DNA of 64,000 nucleotides from Roseobacter sp. MED193 (GCF_000152965.1 NZ_CH902583.1:34898-98897), one strand, 5' to 3'; shown: positions 36,501-43,592, counted from the first letter of the stretch. Numbers and translations: made by a program. Notes: generated by a model from the sequence alone, not told the origin.

Positions 36501-37725
36501 CGACTTGGGCGCTGGCCTGCTCGGTCACTTCGGTGTCGAAGAGGGCCTGAGCGCTGTCACGGGCGGTCTGGGTTTCGTCGGCGGCTTGCTCGGCTGCGGT
36601 GACGCGGGCTTGTGTGTCTGTGACCGCGTCCTGTGCAGTCTGAAGCTGGGCGTTCAGACCATCGAGCTCGCTTTGGGCCTGCTGAAGCTGACCATCGAGT
36701 TCATTGACATGCGTTTGCGCTGCGTTGACGGCGGTGGTGGCATCGTCAACCGCTGTCTGAGCTACGGTAACCGCGTCTGCGCCGTTGGTTTCAAGCAGAA
36801 GCGCATCCTGCGCGTCGGACAAGAGAGCTTCGGTCGTCGCAAGCTCCTGATCTGCAGTCGTTTTCTGGTTCTGCAGGTTGGTGACTTCGGTCTGCTTGGC
36901 GTCGCGCATGGACAGCATCGATGCAGCCGAAGTCGTGGCCGTGTCCAGTTCGCCTTGCGCCGCGTTCAGCGCATTCTGGGATTGTATCAGAGCCGTCTGA
37001 GCTAGGCTAAGAGCGGCTTGTGCATCACCGACCTGACCCGAGCTTTGAAGCAAACTCATGGTTGCCGCTGCGGCGTCCAGCGTCGTTTGCGCATCGGTCA
37101 CGGTCTGATCTGCGTCAGCCTTGTCCGACGTCATGGCGCCGACGTTATTTTGTGCGGCGGCCAGTTCGGCACTGGCCGTATCCAGCGCAGACTGCAATTG
37201 CTGGCGCTGTAATTCGAGCGCCTGATCGACGTTGCCAGTGGCGGCCTGTGTATCGATGACGCGCTGATAGGCCTGCACGATTTCGTTGGCAGCGGTTAGC
37301 ATCGCCTGCCCGGTCAAACCCGAATGGCTCAGGGCCGCGGCGACGACGGCGGGGTTGGATAGCGTTTGGTCGGCAATCAGGTTGGAAATCACGCGAGGCT
37401 CGGCATCATAGACTGACCCAGAAGTCTGCAGATAGGAGGTGGGCTCGGCACCCGGCGCGCCACGCGGGCTGGGATCGGCCAGATGCGCCGCGTCGGGCTG
37501 CGTGAGGAAGGTCGAGTCAAGAAGACGCGGCATCACTTGATCGGCAGAGCCCCATGCCTCACGGCCCGGGGTCAGGTTGTTCAACGTGCCGTCAACTAGA
37601 CGCAGACCGTATGGCAGCAAGGGGTTCTGCACCAATTCGGTCAGCGGAGTACCAGCCACGTGCTGTTCAGCGATACGGATCTGGTCGAGGATGTGCTTAA
37701 GGTCGTTTGTGTTCACGAAAACCAT
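27592..37725 (-). CDS. Giant RTX exoprotein with two animal-type heme peroxidase domains
   Basis: 3377 residues from ATG 37725 (GGGAAGA upstream). There is no Sec signal. Approximate order: residues 1-150 unique; 150-690 a long Ala/Gln/Thr-rich coiled coil; 700-1290 heme peroxidase 1 (distal His in GQFFDHGLDLV about 730, proximal His in VYRFGHSML about 1107, GRDTGVPSLN motif); 1440-2110 RTX repeats with intervening beta-rich units; 2400-2960 heme peroxidase 2 (GQYFDHGLTF about 2440, YRFGHSQIG about 2717, GRDVGLGTLN); a Gln/Asp-rich linker about 3010-3110; C-terminal RTX repeats and a type I secretion tail. This is the myeloperoxidase/peroxicin-like superfamily, which oxidises halides or phenols with peroxide. 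RTX repeats and absence of a signal peptide point to export by the T1SS encoded nearby. Gene context includes a second, vanadium-type haloperoxidase. Confidence 0.9.
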   Translation of the reverse strand: MVFVNTNDLKHILDQIRIAEQHVAGTPLTELVQNPLLPYGLRLVDGTLNNLTPGREAWGSADQVMPRLLDSTFLTQPDAAHLADPSPRGAPGAEPTSYLQTSGSVYDAEPRVISNLIADQTLSNPAVVAAALSHSGLTGQAMLTAANEIVQAYQRVIDTQAATGNVDQALELQRQQLQSALDTASAELAAAQNNVGAMTSDKADADQTVTDAQTTLDAAAATMSLLQSSGQVGDAQAALSLAQTALIQSQNALNAAQGELDTATTSAASMLSMRDAKQTEVTNLQNQKTTADQELATTEALLSDAQDALLLETNGADAVTVAQTAVDDATTAVNAAQTHVNELDGQLQQAQSELDGLNAQLQTAQDAVTDTQARVTAAEQAADETQTARDSAQALFDTEVTEQASAQVEMLSALNVYLSGGSLADFSVASAAYSAAREEKLAAETALADAISADDAADQLAATENAALSTAQSQVTTLTGQRDAAITTRDGLNTQLGAANTVLSTAQGNLSTVQQDLLTAQQNNQAYIDAQEAVTQAQADVDAAQVVIDGLVSQLTTVEGELTTLNINLTNANNEVTRLEGIVQTETTDLNTAQGGVTTAQQALVAAQTADAAILAQLDVIADATIALNSATTAAEQAATELSAAQDIETTKQSAFDTATTNLDALNAPGAADAALAAAQAIATEAQTTLDTLLSTHAITMDGNNVMLPDVTPDEGLSAPYNSWMTLFGQFFDHGLDLVGKGGSGTVYIPLQPDDPLYDATSPTNFMVLTRATNQPGPDGILGTADDVREHFNKTTPWVDQNQTYTSHPSHQVFLREYDLDANGSPVSNGYLLHGQSGGMSTWGDVKAQAAAKLGIQLNDSDVLDGPLLATDAYGNFIPGANGLPQLVVANPAYVEGGTEPLNILIEGDLANPVDASQAVRNGHAFLEDIAHNAVPGTYVVDRFTGETATKQADADTDTGNAIIPNQFGQNETYDNELLDRHFIAGDGRGNENFGLTAVHHVFHSEHNRQTTEMKQTILDSGELAFINEWLATPINEDELSTAAIDTLTWDGGRLFQAAKFTTEMQYQHLAFEEFGRTVQPQIAAFMVNASAEVDASIMAEFAHVVYRFGHSMLTENVQTMDPNGVNTSTGLIEAFLNPVAFDLDQTLTSDQAAGAVARGMSRETGANIDEFITSALRDNLVGLPLDLAALNITRGRDTGVPSLNAAREQFYAATGSEFLKPYEGWSDYAANLKNPASIINFIAAYGTHDTIANATTVVQKRAAATDLVLGGDTAPADRLDFVNGTGAWATIETGINAVEYWIGGLAEAIMPFGGMLGSSFGFAFQQQMEALQNGDRFYYLSRTNGMDMLGGLENNSFASMIMRNTDIADGGAHIPANIFSSMEYILEVDQSVQAMADPVSTELDPFLAAMGTTLVERETGTGDAPLVDGAREYDNLLKFNGGEHVVLGGTDQRDILVGGLGDDALWGGAGDDLLIGDSGVNTFRGGDGNDIIKDGDDISFLHGEDGDDVISAGGGAAELIFGGRGNDAILMGRDDAKHTFAGMGNDFVFGGSGADIVDGGEGDDWIEGGDGFDFLVGDNNDNLGGSRVIGHDVLMGGANDNDLHGESGDDILFQGEGTHVNLAELGYDWIAHKGLTTHAEVDLTERVTTEQTEFFRDRYIDAEAVSGTQNDDLIWGDNRLGNEAPADGAILDNEVTLFGNELTQEGVNRIEGLRELLGNLMGDAPGDLFTGGNILLGGGGSDMIQGRGGDDVIDGDKWLDARISIRDQTDPAIEIRSIDSLEEIIPQLLDGSISPSQLQITREIVDRGQEGDVDTAVYFDVRANYSIRANADGSVTVDHINVTEGPNPIDPVNGDPNPILGDGTDRLTGIEILRFADMEIDLRTNPANNGLIQGTGGNDVLDGSNGPDAIFAGAGDDAINGLAGNDVIFGEGGSDTITWNAPLGGYDVVVGHGIVNDGGTDMLVINGDGTEDGFTMYTVAAWAGQAPFDPLSEIIITRTVAGVETPIMEVRGIEEVTINGVQGVETINAVGDFAGTSLAPNTIYVNGTAGNEVIDFSGFTSTQRIVVNAGDGSDIITGGAGNDILNAGAGRDEITWSVGGGSDVVDGGAGDDTYTINGDASDETFRVYAADSWTGAPLATGTDIVITREADAGEQVIGQLQNIEEIQINTAGGTNDVQVIGDFNPTALNFNTISVMGEVANVDVTGRLSTHRVFVETESRTTTVTGTLTEGDVIVVPVDIDPATLTETIDGTTVTRTSGDFTLTYTVDDPTTFPIIVQSGSGLANALRGVATINEETGAPQGRGTVALGTLPRGNVLLTQDDIAALKYMVTGQGEAPILPPEPGARAENEPADLIVGTRDLEGLTNNLLNPEISGGATLPFSRVTEARYAGIGEDGAGIVNPVFDDLDARAISNALGAQDADAAKAASANMFMMSFGQYFDHGLTFIPKGGHDPITIGGADMGRPSGDNPADLTRATATINPETGEIEHTNITSPVVDQNQVYGSSNLVGQLLRESGSNGGFGAHVLMGQEDPSASGFQLMATLRELLDHHTQAGTVFTDTDKGDVTLEGYYPDLFNEDGTYNAATIKDLSDDFMGEGWPLLIDTNPFMNLLDHFVGGDGRANENVGLTSMHTVWARNHNYHVDQLLASGYDADTPEELFQAARILNIGEYQQVVFNDFADSLLGGLQGSGTHGHDKYDPTTDARISHEFAAAAYRFGHSQIGQSMTLKDVDADGNPFTVEVPLFDIFLNPTNDPDAFTADFGTLEQYGYKPQSGYAQYGVDNILGGLVEQPSEEVDLQVVDAVRNDLVRVSADLFAFNVARGRDVGLGTLNQVKADLAASDNRYISEAIDLSDMSMTPYTDWEDFQARNGLSDEMIAKFQTAYPALVLTVDTEQYDAFVEANPDIALIDNGDGTMTVKGIDRVDLWVGGLAEQHIQDGVVGHTFWVLIHEQLDRLQEGDRFYYVDQIGDLPVYNNFISNLTFGDIVTRNTGMTDLPQDVFSYTGDEIVEDNGTADQQTQQPPVTDDAGNANQADTGQDDTGQDDNGQGQTAQGDDTQGEMTVDNSTQTAQGGASADQEPVSNDDDTIDGGDSSDADTETPASDPSTEQSPNGSDEGLVKSGTDLGDALVGAAGDDILSGHEGNDMLVGNAGDDMLFGGDGRDDMLGGDGADMLMGGAGSDNIIGGDGDDMIIGGSGSDILMGNAGDDTFIGTDGDCNDIYYGGEGSDTIDMASVTSNLTVRLGNAGTDRGSVTTEEGGRDTIWSVENFVGGSGDDTIFASDAANVLDGGDGNNTFVFETAANAQGDHINGLSAGDLLQFGTGSDMLELTWGDADMQDSFSFSEGDEAGTTKISGSIEDEQFELTVSGRFDYDNVG

Positions 37726-37843
37726 TGCGATCTTCCCTATCTATAAAGTTTGTGCCCCCCCGAAACAATTCGGACGGTATTTCCTGACCCATCGGTACCA
37801 AGATGCGCAGCTTGCGGGAGGCGCTCAAAGTCTTGCCAAAAAC

Positions 37844-37878
37844 CCTACGAAGGTAGGATGGGTATCAGACCAAAGTCG
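37844..37878 (-). promoter_or_regulatory. Candidate regulator site upstream of giant peroxidase gene
   Basis: An inverted repeat CCTAC-GAAG-GTAGG (from about 37845) is followed by ATGGGTATCAGACCAAAGTC. Read on the minus strand the last part is GACTTTGGTC (37869-37878), the motif also seen at 15709 and, with one change, at 24476. It lies about 145 bases before the ATG. A further CCTTT-GGTCT-AAAGG inverted repeat is at about 37964-37978. No gene is seen in 37726-38033. Confidence 0.4.
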
Positions 37879-38033
37879 GAGTTTGAGGCGTTTTTGCTGC
37901 GCTACAGCGCATAAACAGGCTGTAAAACGACAGGGAACGGGCAGGGCTGGAGCAAAACCCGAACCTTTGGTCTAAAGGGCCAGAACATGCGAAGCTGGCG
38001 CGAGACGTTCGTGTACCCCGGTCTTCGGATTCG

Positions 38034-38735
38034 TCAGGCCAGCTTCATGGCGTTAACAAACTGCGTCAGGCGTGCGCGATATGCAGGGCTCCGGATTTGG
38101 GAGCGATGCGCATGATCCGGTACCTTCCGGGTCGGGACGATGCTGAACACGTTGCGGCAAAAATGAACCACACTGCGCTGCCAACGCGCATCCGGCAGGT
38201 ATTCGGCTACTCTTTCCATGAGGCTGCGGCAGGCATCGTAGCCGATCAACTGGACGCCGCTCAGATCGCGATCAACAAAATGGCGTAAGAAGGCCGACCA
38301 GCCGGATTTGTCCTCCTTCGGCCCTTCCATGATCCCCAGGATCTCGCTATTTCCTTTAGTCGTCATGCTAATGGCGACGAGCAAAGAAACGTTGCGTACT
38401 TCGCCTGCCCAGGTTCGCTTCATCACGATCTCGTCCAGGAAAACATAGGGTTGAATCCATTCGCTTTTACGTTGCCGCCATTCGTCGATCTTTGCGTAGA
38501 TCTTCTTGTTCAGGCTGCAAACCGTGCCGGGACTGACAGGCGTCCCCCACAGAGCCTCTGTGATGTCTCCCACGCCCGAAGAGACGCGCCACCAGATACA
38601 TCTTGATAAGCGCTTCCTCGACGCTGATATCGCGCAATTATGGTGGTCTCAAATGTCTGCTTACGCAGGTTGGGCATTTTCAGCTTCACAGCGCCCGCCT
38701 TGGTATCCAGCGCCCGCTCATAACTGTCAGCCCGC
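38034..38735 (-). pseudogene. IS256-family (mutator) transposase, frameshifted and truncated
   Basis: The N-terminal piece (SYERALDTKAGAVKLKMPNL) and a later piece (ITEALWGTPVSPGTVCSLNK, then PYVFLDEIVMKRTWAGEV and LIGYDACRSLMERVAEYLP) belong to one IS256 transposase but lie in different frames, switching at about 38570. The DDE Asp in FLDEIV and a second in GYDACR are visible. The family C-terminus after about VPTRKVPDHA is missing. It is inactive. Confidence 0.8.
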
Positions 38736-38744
38736 ATATCCGTT

Positions 38745-38967
38745 TGCAGTTTTGTGGCGCAAGCGACGTGCAAGCTTGGTTTTGCGTTTCATCTCCTTTC
38801 GCCATTTCAGGATCTGCTCAGCGCAGCCGAATTAAACATCGGCTGGCGTCAGGTTTCCAAGGCTCTCGCGGTAGCGTTGATTGTTTGTAGAATTCCAGGA
38901 AGACACCGATCTGGCGCTCGAGATCACCTAGCAGGAAGTAATTCTCAAGCAGGACAGGGATTTTCAT
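38745..38967 (-). pseudogene. C-terminal remnant of another IS3-like transposase
   Basis: One minus-strand frame begins MKIPVLLENYFLLGDLERQI. After a frame change at about 38890 the translation NNQRYRESLGNLTPADV, a stop, then FGCAEQILKWRKEMKRKTK follows, which is the tail of an rve-type IS3 transposase. It carries one frameshift and one in-frame stop, and directly abuts the IS256 remnant. Confidence 0.65.
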
Positions 38968-39014
38968 AGTCTGATGGGTAGTGCCCCACTGGGTTCTCTA
39001 ATCGCCTTCGTCAA

Positions 39015-39957
39015 GTTCTGATCCTTCCCACAGTCCATCATGCGTGCCGGGCTCTTGGGCTCTCTCCGCGGTCGTCGTGAGGACGCCGCATGTTTGCGTT
39101 CAGCTTCGAGAACGCCATTTCGATGGGGTTGAGGTCGGGACTGTAGAGCGGCAAGAACAAGAACCAACATCCTGCCTTGCGCATCGCCTTTGCTGCCTGG
39201 GCGTTTTTGTGAGTGGCCAGATTGTCCAAGATGACAACGGTTCCCGGTGAGAGTTCCGGCACCAGCACATTTTCAATGGAAGCGGCGAAGGCTGCGCCAT
39301 CCATGGCGCCTTTTATAACCCAAGGGGCGATCATCGCACCGGCACTCAGTCCGGCTATAAAGGTCTGGGTGCCCCATGAGCCAAACGGGGCATCCATGAT
39401 CAGGCGGTTGCCGCAAGGCGCCCATCCCCGCTGTCGCGTCAAGTTTGTCTTCACGGATGTTTCGTCAATAATGAAGACAACACGGTCCGGGTGCTTTGAC
39501 ACTGCTGGAATGCGGTGCTTGAACCAGTCCTCGCGCTGTCGTCTTACCTTGGCACGGCGGCGTTCGGTGGCCACCAGTGACTTTTTTATATGTGTAGCCA
39601 AGCTTGCGAAGAAACTTGCCAATAGCGTTGGGGTGCGCCCGAACGTGCGTCGCGTCAAAAAGGGCGGCACTCAGCTCGGGCATTGTGATGTCGCCATCCT
39701 GCGCGATGATTTCGGCAAAGAAGTCTCGATGCGGGTCCAGTTTGCCCCGGCCTTTTGGTTGGCCCTGCGGCGCGGCTTCCGCCCGGCCCGTCCGCCGGAT
39801 CGCAAGCGCCCATCGCGCTCCTGTCGCTGGCGAAAGCTTCAGCCGCAATGCCGCCGCACGATCGCTTACCCCTTCCTCAATATACCGCTGAAAACGCGCC
39901 CGAAGCGCCTCTGGCAAAGGTGCTGACATAATCCATCCTCCCAAACAGGATGAATCA
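39015..39957 (-). mobile_element. IS630-family element inserted in nhaA
   Basis: A transposase in two frames spans 39038-39929. The right boundary is set by the start of nhaA coding sequence at about 39963. The left end is approximate; a weak match to the right terminal sequence (TGATTCATCC read inward) is TGATCCTTCC at about 39018. No TA duplication could be confirmed. Confidence 0.65.
39038..39929 (-). CDS. IS630-family transposase in two overlapping frames
   Basis: The start ATG 39929 has GGGAGG eight bases upstream. The first frame (to 39465) gives the HTH half (GVSDRAAALRLKLSPATGARWA, then HPNAIGKFLRKLGYTYKK). The second frame (39038 to about 39590) gives the DDE half: Asp in VVFIIDETSVKTN, Asp in VVILDNLATHKN and Glu in LNPIEMAFSKL. 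They meet at an A6G run (plus-strand T6 at about 39582-39587) where the family sequence YTYKKKSLVATERRR would be rebuilt. The second frame is offset by +1 (equal to -2), not the usual -1, so either slippage at the A run or decay explains it. Confidence 0.75.
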
Positions 39958-39962
39958 CAAAA

Positions 39963-40277
39963 TCACCGCTGGGCGTCATGGCCGGGCTGGTGATCGGGAA
40001 GCCGCTGGGCATTTTCCTGACCGTGTTCATTGCCGTGAAACTGGGCTGGGCCACGATGTCGAGCGAGATCAGCTGGACCCAGATCATCGGTGCCGGAATG
40101 CTGGCCGGTGTTGGCTTTACCATGTCGATTTTCATTGGCTCGGCCAGTTTTGATGGCGCACAGTTGGACAGCGTCAAGCTGGCCATCCTGATCGCGTCGC
40201 TGGTGTCGGCCGTGGCGGGATCGGTTATCCTGGTCCTGGGCGCGCGACGACCCGTTACGGCAAATGACGCGCCATAA
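39963..40277 (+). pseudogene. nhaA: C-terminal fragment of Na+/H+ antiporter NhaA
   Basis: About 104 residues starting SPLGVMAGLVIGKPLGIFLT and ending after a last membrane segment. The segments IGKPLGIF and GAGMLAGVGFTMSIFIGSASF are typical of the final helices of NhaA. The first three quarters of the protein are absent; the IS630 element sits exactly at the break. No other part of nhaA is found on the far side, so DNA was probably also lost. It is non-functional. Confidence 0.85.
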
Positions 40278-40872
40278 AGCGGGCGATTTCGGATGGGGTC
40301 GGGGTTTGGCTGGTATAGGCTTCGACATAGGCCGGCATGCGCATGATCCGGTCGGTGCGGTCTTCTTCGACCTGCATCGAGATGTACCCGACCTGGGTGA
40401 AGATCACGGTTGAGGCGCGCACATCAGCCTGTTCGGGGCTAAAGCCAAACCGTTCATACATGCCGACGATGGCTGCGCGTCGCGCAACGTCTGCGCGCTC
40501 CAGTCGGACGGCCAGGGCCGGGTCATTGCGCGCCCAATTGCGAATCGCCAGATCCAGCCTGGCATCGAACAATTCGCCGTCCAGCCAACAATCGAACAGA
40601 TTAAATATCGCCTCGCAGATGGTTTCTGCATAGGCCTCGCATTGATCAATCAGGTTGCCGGTATTCTTGGCCTCCCAGCGGGCGATCATGGCCTCAAGAA
40701 GCGCATCGCGATCCTTGAAATGCCAATAAAAACCGGTGCGTGTCAGGCCCAGTCGTTTGGCCAGCGGCATGACTTTTACCCGGAGGGTGCCAGCCGCGCT
40801 TTTTGATATCCTTGCTCGAAACCGGTATGGAACGCCGCACCAACCAGTGACACCGTGGCGTTCTCGCGCCAT
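40255..40872 (-). CDS. TetR-family regulator with doubtful N-terminus
   Basis: A 205-residue frame whose recognisable part begins at about residue 30: VKVMPLAKRLGLTRTGFYWH followed by FKDRDALLEAMIARW is a TetR DNA-binding helix-turn-helix, and a ligand domain ends in EIARFMARHLP. The first 30 residues do not look like the usual first helix, and related sequence seems split between frames, so the 5' end may be damaged. It overlaps the nhaA fragment tail-to-tail by 23 bases. Confidence 0.65.
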   Translation of the reverse strand: MARERHGVTGWCGVPYRFRARISKSAAGTLRVKVMPLAKRLGLTRTGFYWHFKDRDALLEAMIARWEAKNTGNLIDQCEAYAETICEAIFNLFDCWLDGELFDARLDLAIRNWARNDPALAVRLERADVARRAAIVGMYERFGFSPEQADVRASTVIFTQVGYISMQVEEDRTDRIMRMPAYVEAYTSQTPTPSEIARFMARHLP

Positions 40873-41000
40873 TATTTCGGGAGAGTAACATGCGCTGGCT
40901 GAGCTTAGTTGACGCGAACATTCGGTCCAAACTGATCACTTCGGCTCTGAAGTTGTAGAACCGTTGCGTTGTGCCTCTCTCGGCGTCTGTACCCTTTCCA

Positions 41001-42272
41001 GAGAGGGGTGCCAAAATGTATACGTTGCACCATCACGTTGACTTGGAGTGATTTTTTAAAGGCTGTAACGAAACTCAGCAAGTTGAATCCGACGAGATCA
41101 AGCCTCGTGTTGGCTCGGATCTTCATGCAGCATCTCGGGTGTAGGACGTGACAATGCCTCCAAGCTGGCGGTTGCGGCGGATCGGGCCATCACGGGCGGG
41201 TCGAAAATCGACCTGAAGCACGTTGTTCCCAATGTCCCGTCCGCGATGTGGGCGCTCTGCATTATAATAACTCACCCAAGTCCGCAGGATGTAGTCGAGC
41301 TGAGAACGACTGAAGCAGATGAAGAAGTTCAGGCATTCGCGCTTGATCGTGCCGATGAACGACTCCGCAAAGGCGTTTGCATCGGGCGCCCTGTGCGGGA
41401 TCTGGATGACCCTAGCGGCCTCTGATGTCCAAACGGTGTCAAAGCGGGCGCTGAACTTGGTGTCGGCGTCGCGGATCAGGAACTCTGGCGTGATGTCTTG
41501 TTTTTCGCGCCACATCAGAGCGTTGCGAGCCTGCTGAGTCACCCAAGCCATGTCCGGGTTATAAGTCGGTGCGCTGCAGAAGACGCGGCGGCTGCCAAGA
41601 TGGATGAACATCAGCACATAGGCCGTCCTTGGCCCGCGTAGCGTGAACACGGTCTTCGAGAAGAAGTCGCAGGCGACCATGGTTTCCATATGCGCGCGGA
41701 TGAATGTGGTCCAGGGCAGGGCGGGCTTCTTCTTGCGCTTTTCCGGGCTTGGGTGAATGCCGGCGTCATTCAGGATGCATTTGACGGAATTGGCGCCGGC
41801 ATACAGCCCGAGCTTTTTCAGCTCGCCCGCGATCCGCTTGTAACCCCAGAGGCGATTTTCAGATCCGATGCGGATGACAATATCGCGCAGCTCTTGCGTG
41901 AGGCGTGGCCGACCTGCGGCCTTGAAGGGACGGCCCACGCGCATCTGGGCGAGCCAGCGTTTTGTAGGTCGCGGGCTTGGCCACTTCCATCAGCCCGTCG
42001 ACCTCATGCCCACACTCTTCCCCGATGCGCAGCAGCTCAGCCTTCTCGGCGGGCGACAGGATGATCCTTTGCGTCGGGATGCGAGCCCGTAAGATCTCGA
42101 TCTGGGCCTTCAGTAGTCTCAGCTACGCGTTGTGTCGCGGCATGAAGAACTGGTTCAGGAAAACCAGAAGGAGAGATAAGATCGAATGCATATTGCCGAG
42201 CTCCACTGCGCGATTTAGAAAATGCAGTTATATCAAGTTGATGGGGCTTGCTTACATTTTGGCACCCCTCTC
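41001..42272 (-). mobile_element. rve-type insertion sequence, copy B with intact ends
   Basis: It is bounded by perfect 20-base inverted repeats: GAGAGGGGTGCCAAAATGTA at 41001-41020 and its reverse complement at 42253-42272. It is related to copy A (11608-12848) and lies in the same orientation. The transposase inside is broken. No target duplication was recognised. Confidence 0.85.
41123..42191 (-). pseudogene. rve-type transposase, inactivated copy
   Basis: It is homologous along its length to the intact 355-residue transposase at 11699-12766. Two lesions are visible: one extra T in the plus-strand GTTTTG at about 41960 shifts the frame near residue 82, and an in-frame TAG at about 42122-42126 interrupts the N-terminal region where copy A has CAA-type sequence. 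The remaining 273-residue downstream frame keeps the DDE residues (VACDFF, IRDADTKF, AFAESFIGT). Confidence 0.85.
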
Positions 42273-42434
42273 AGGGAAGACCAAAATGCTGGGGCCGGCT
42301 GATGGCCGCCATCAAGCCGGGGCAGGGGGCCTGTCAGGGCTTTTGCGCTTCCGTTGATCCTCTCGATTACGATACGGCACCCCGCATAACCGCAATACAT
42401 TCGGGCTTCCCCTCAGGATTTTGTAGATAGGTTC

Positions 42435-42539
42435 GCTGCCAGACCGTCTCGAGGCATGTGACACAGGTTCGCGATTTGGGGTCAATGGTTTCAATGGGTT
42501 AGACCGAGAGAGAGTTGGGTGCCAGGTTGGCTCCCTCCG
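42435..42539. repeat. 105-base repeat outside the rve-type IS, copy B
   Basis: This is the ungapped partner of 13009-13113 (about 12 mismatches). In this copy the context is uninterrupted: AATGGGTTA (about 42492) pairs with TAACCCATT (about 42543) around the inner hairpin GGGTGCCA-GGT-TGGCTCCC, giving a nested stem-loop. The end resembles a tRNA 3' part (CCTCCGCCA), but no tRNA can be folded. Confidence 0.6.
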
Positions 42540-42755
42540 CCATAACCCATTCGCAAATCTGAGATCAGGTCCCATGCAGGGCCCCCTACCTTCTTTTCAT
42601 TTGTTTGCAGAAAATGGGACGTCGCGGCCGAGGTTGGTTGGACTGCTCTCAAAGCAAACGGAGGCACTCCAAAGAGGCATGGCTCTTCGCAACGATGCAA
42701 ACGATGGCGAGAAGTCTTTGATGACAAACAGACTTTTCGCCCATAGGCTGGCGGA

Positions 42756-43592
42756 ATGTCGACTGGGCCCTGGACAGATGCAGAAAACGAGCTGATTGTC
42801 GCGGATTACTTTGCGATGCTGGCAGAGGACGTGGCGGGACGTCCCTATAACAAGGCTCAGCACCGGCGCAGTTCAAGGCCGTTGTTGCGGGGCTGAACGG
42901 AAGGCTCGATCGAGTTCAAACATCAGAATATCAGTGCGGTCCTGAAGGGGCTCGGCGAATATTGGATCCCCGGCTACAAGCCAGCGTATAATTTCCAGAT
43001 GACCTTGGTCGATGCCGTGGCGCGCTGGTTGGTATGGAACCCGGCCTGGCTTGGGCGGATGCCGGGCTCACCACCTGCAAATGGTTTGCACGAGGCATCG
43101 CAGATCTGGATCGGACCGCCGCCGACCCTGTCGAACCAGCATACTCCGCAGGAACTGGAGCAGATGTTGCATGTCGCTAAGAAGTTTGACGTGGCGGGTC
43201 GGGATGAACGCAACCGCGCCCTCGGGCGTGCGGGAGAAGAGCGCGTCGTTGCATACGAACGGTCCGCCTTGAAAGTGGCGGGTCGAGATGATCTGGCGCG
43301 CAAAGTGCGGTGGGTATCAGAAGAGGATGGTGACGGTGCCGGGTACGACATCGCCAGCTTTACGCCCCACGGAGAGGAGCGTCTGATCGAGGTGAAGACG
43401 ACAAACGGCTGGGAGCGTACTCCCTTTTATCTCTCCCGCAATGAGCTGGCGGTGGCCGAAGAGCGGCGCTCAGAATGGTTCCTGTTACGGATCTGGAACT
43501 TCTCCCGTGAGCCGAAAGCGTTTGAGTTGCGCCCGCCGCTAGATGCTCATGTCTCGTTGACGGCGACGGCCTTTCAGGCCAGTTTTCGTTAG
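42756..43592 (+). pseudogene. DUF3883 (NO VEIN-like) protein gene, interrupted
   Basis: The frame from ATG 42756 reads MSTGPWTDAENELIVADYFA, a typical start of this family. It meets TGA 42894-42896, then continues in the same frame with SIEFKHQNISAVLKGLGEYW and an open 198-codon remainder from 42999. Around 42868-42898 the adjacent frame reads FKAVVAGLNGR, matching what the family should have, so two compensating single-base indels explain the stop. The C-terminal DUF3883 domain (EVKTTNGWERTPFYLSRNEL) is intact and resembles a restriction-endonuclease-like fold. An ORF from 42999 could still be expressed. Sequencing error cannot be excluded. Confidence 0.7.

Noticed and set aside
42495..42542. 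tRNA-like 3' end (GGTTGGCTCCCTCCGCCA)
   Set aside because: No matching acceptor 5' strand, anticodon arm or D arm can be found upstream. Better explained as part of a nested hairpin in the repeated element.
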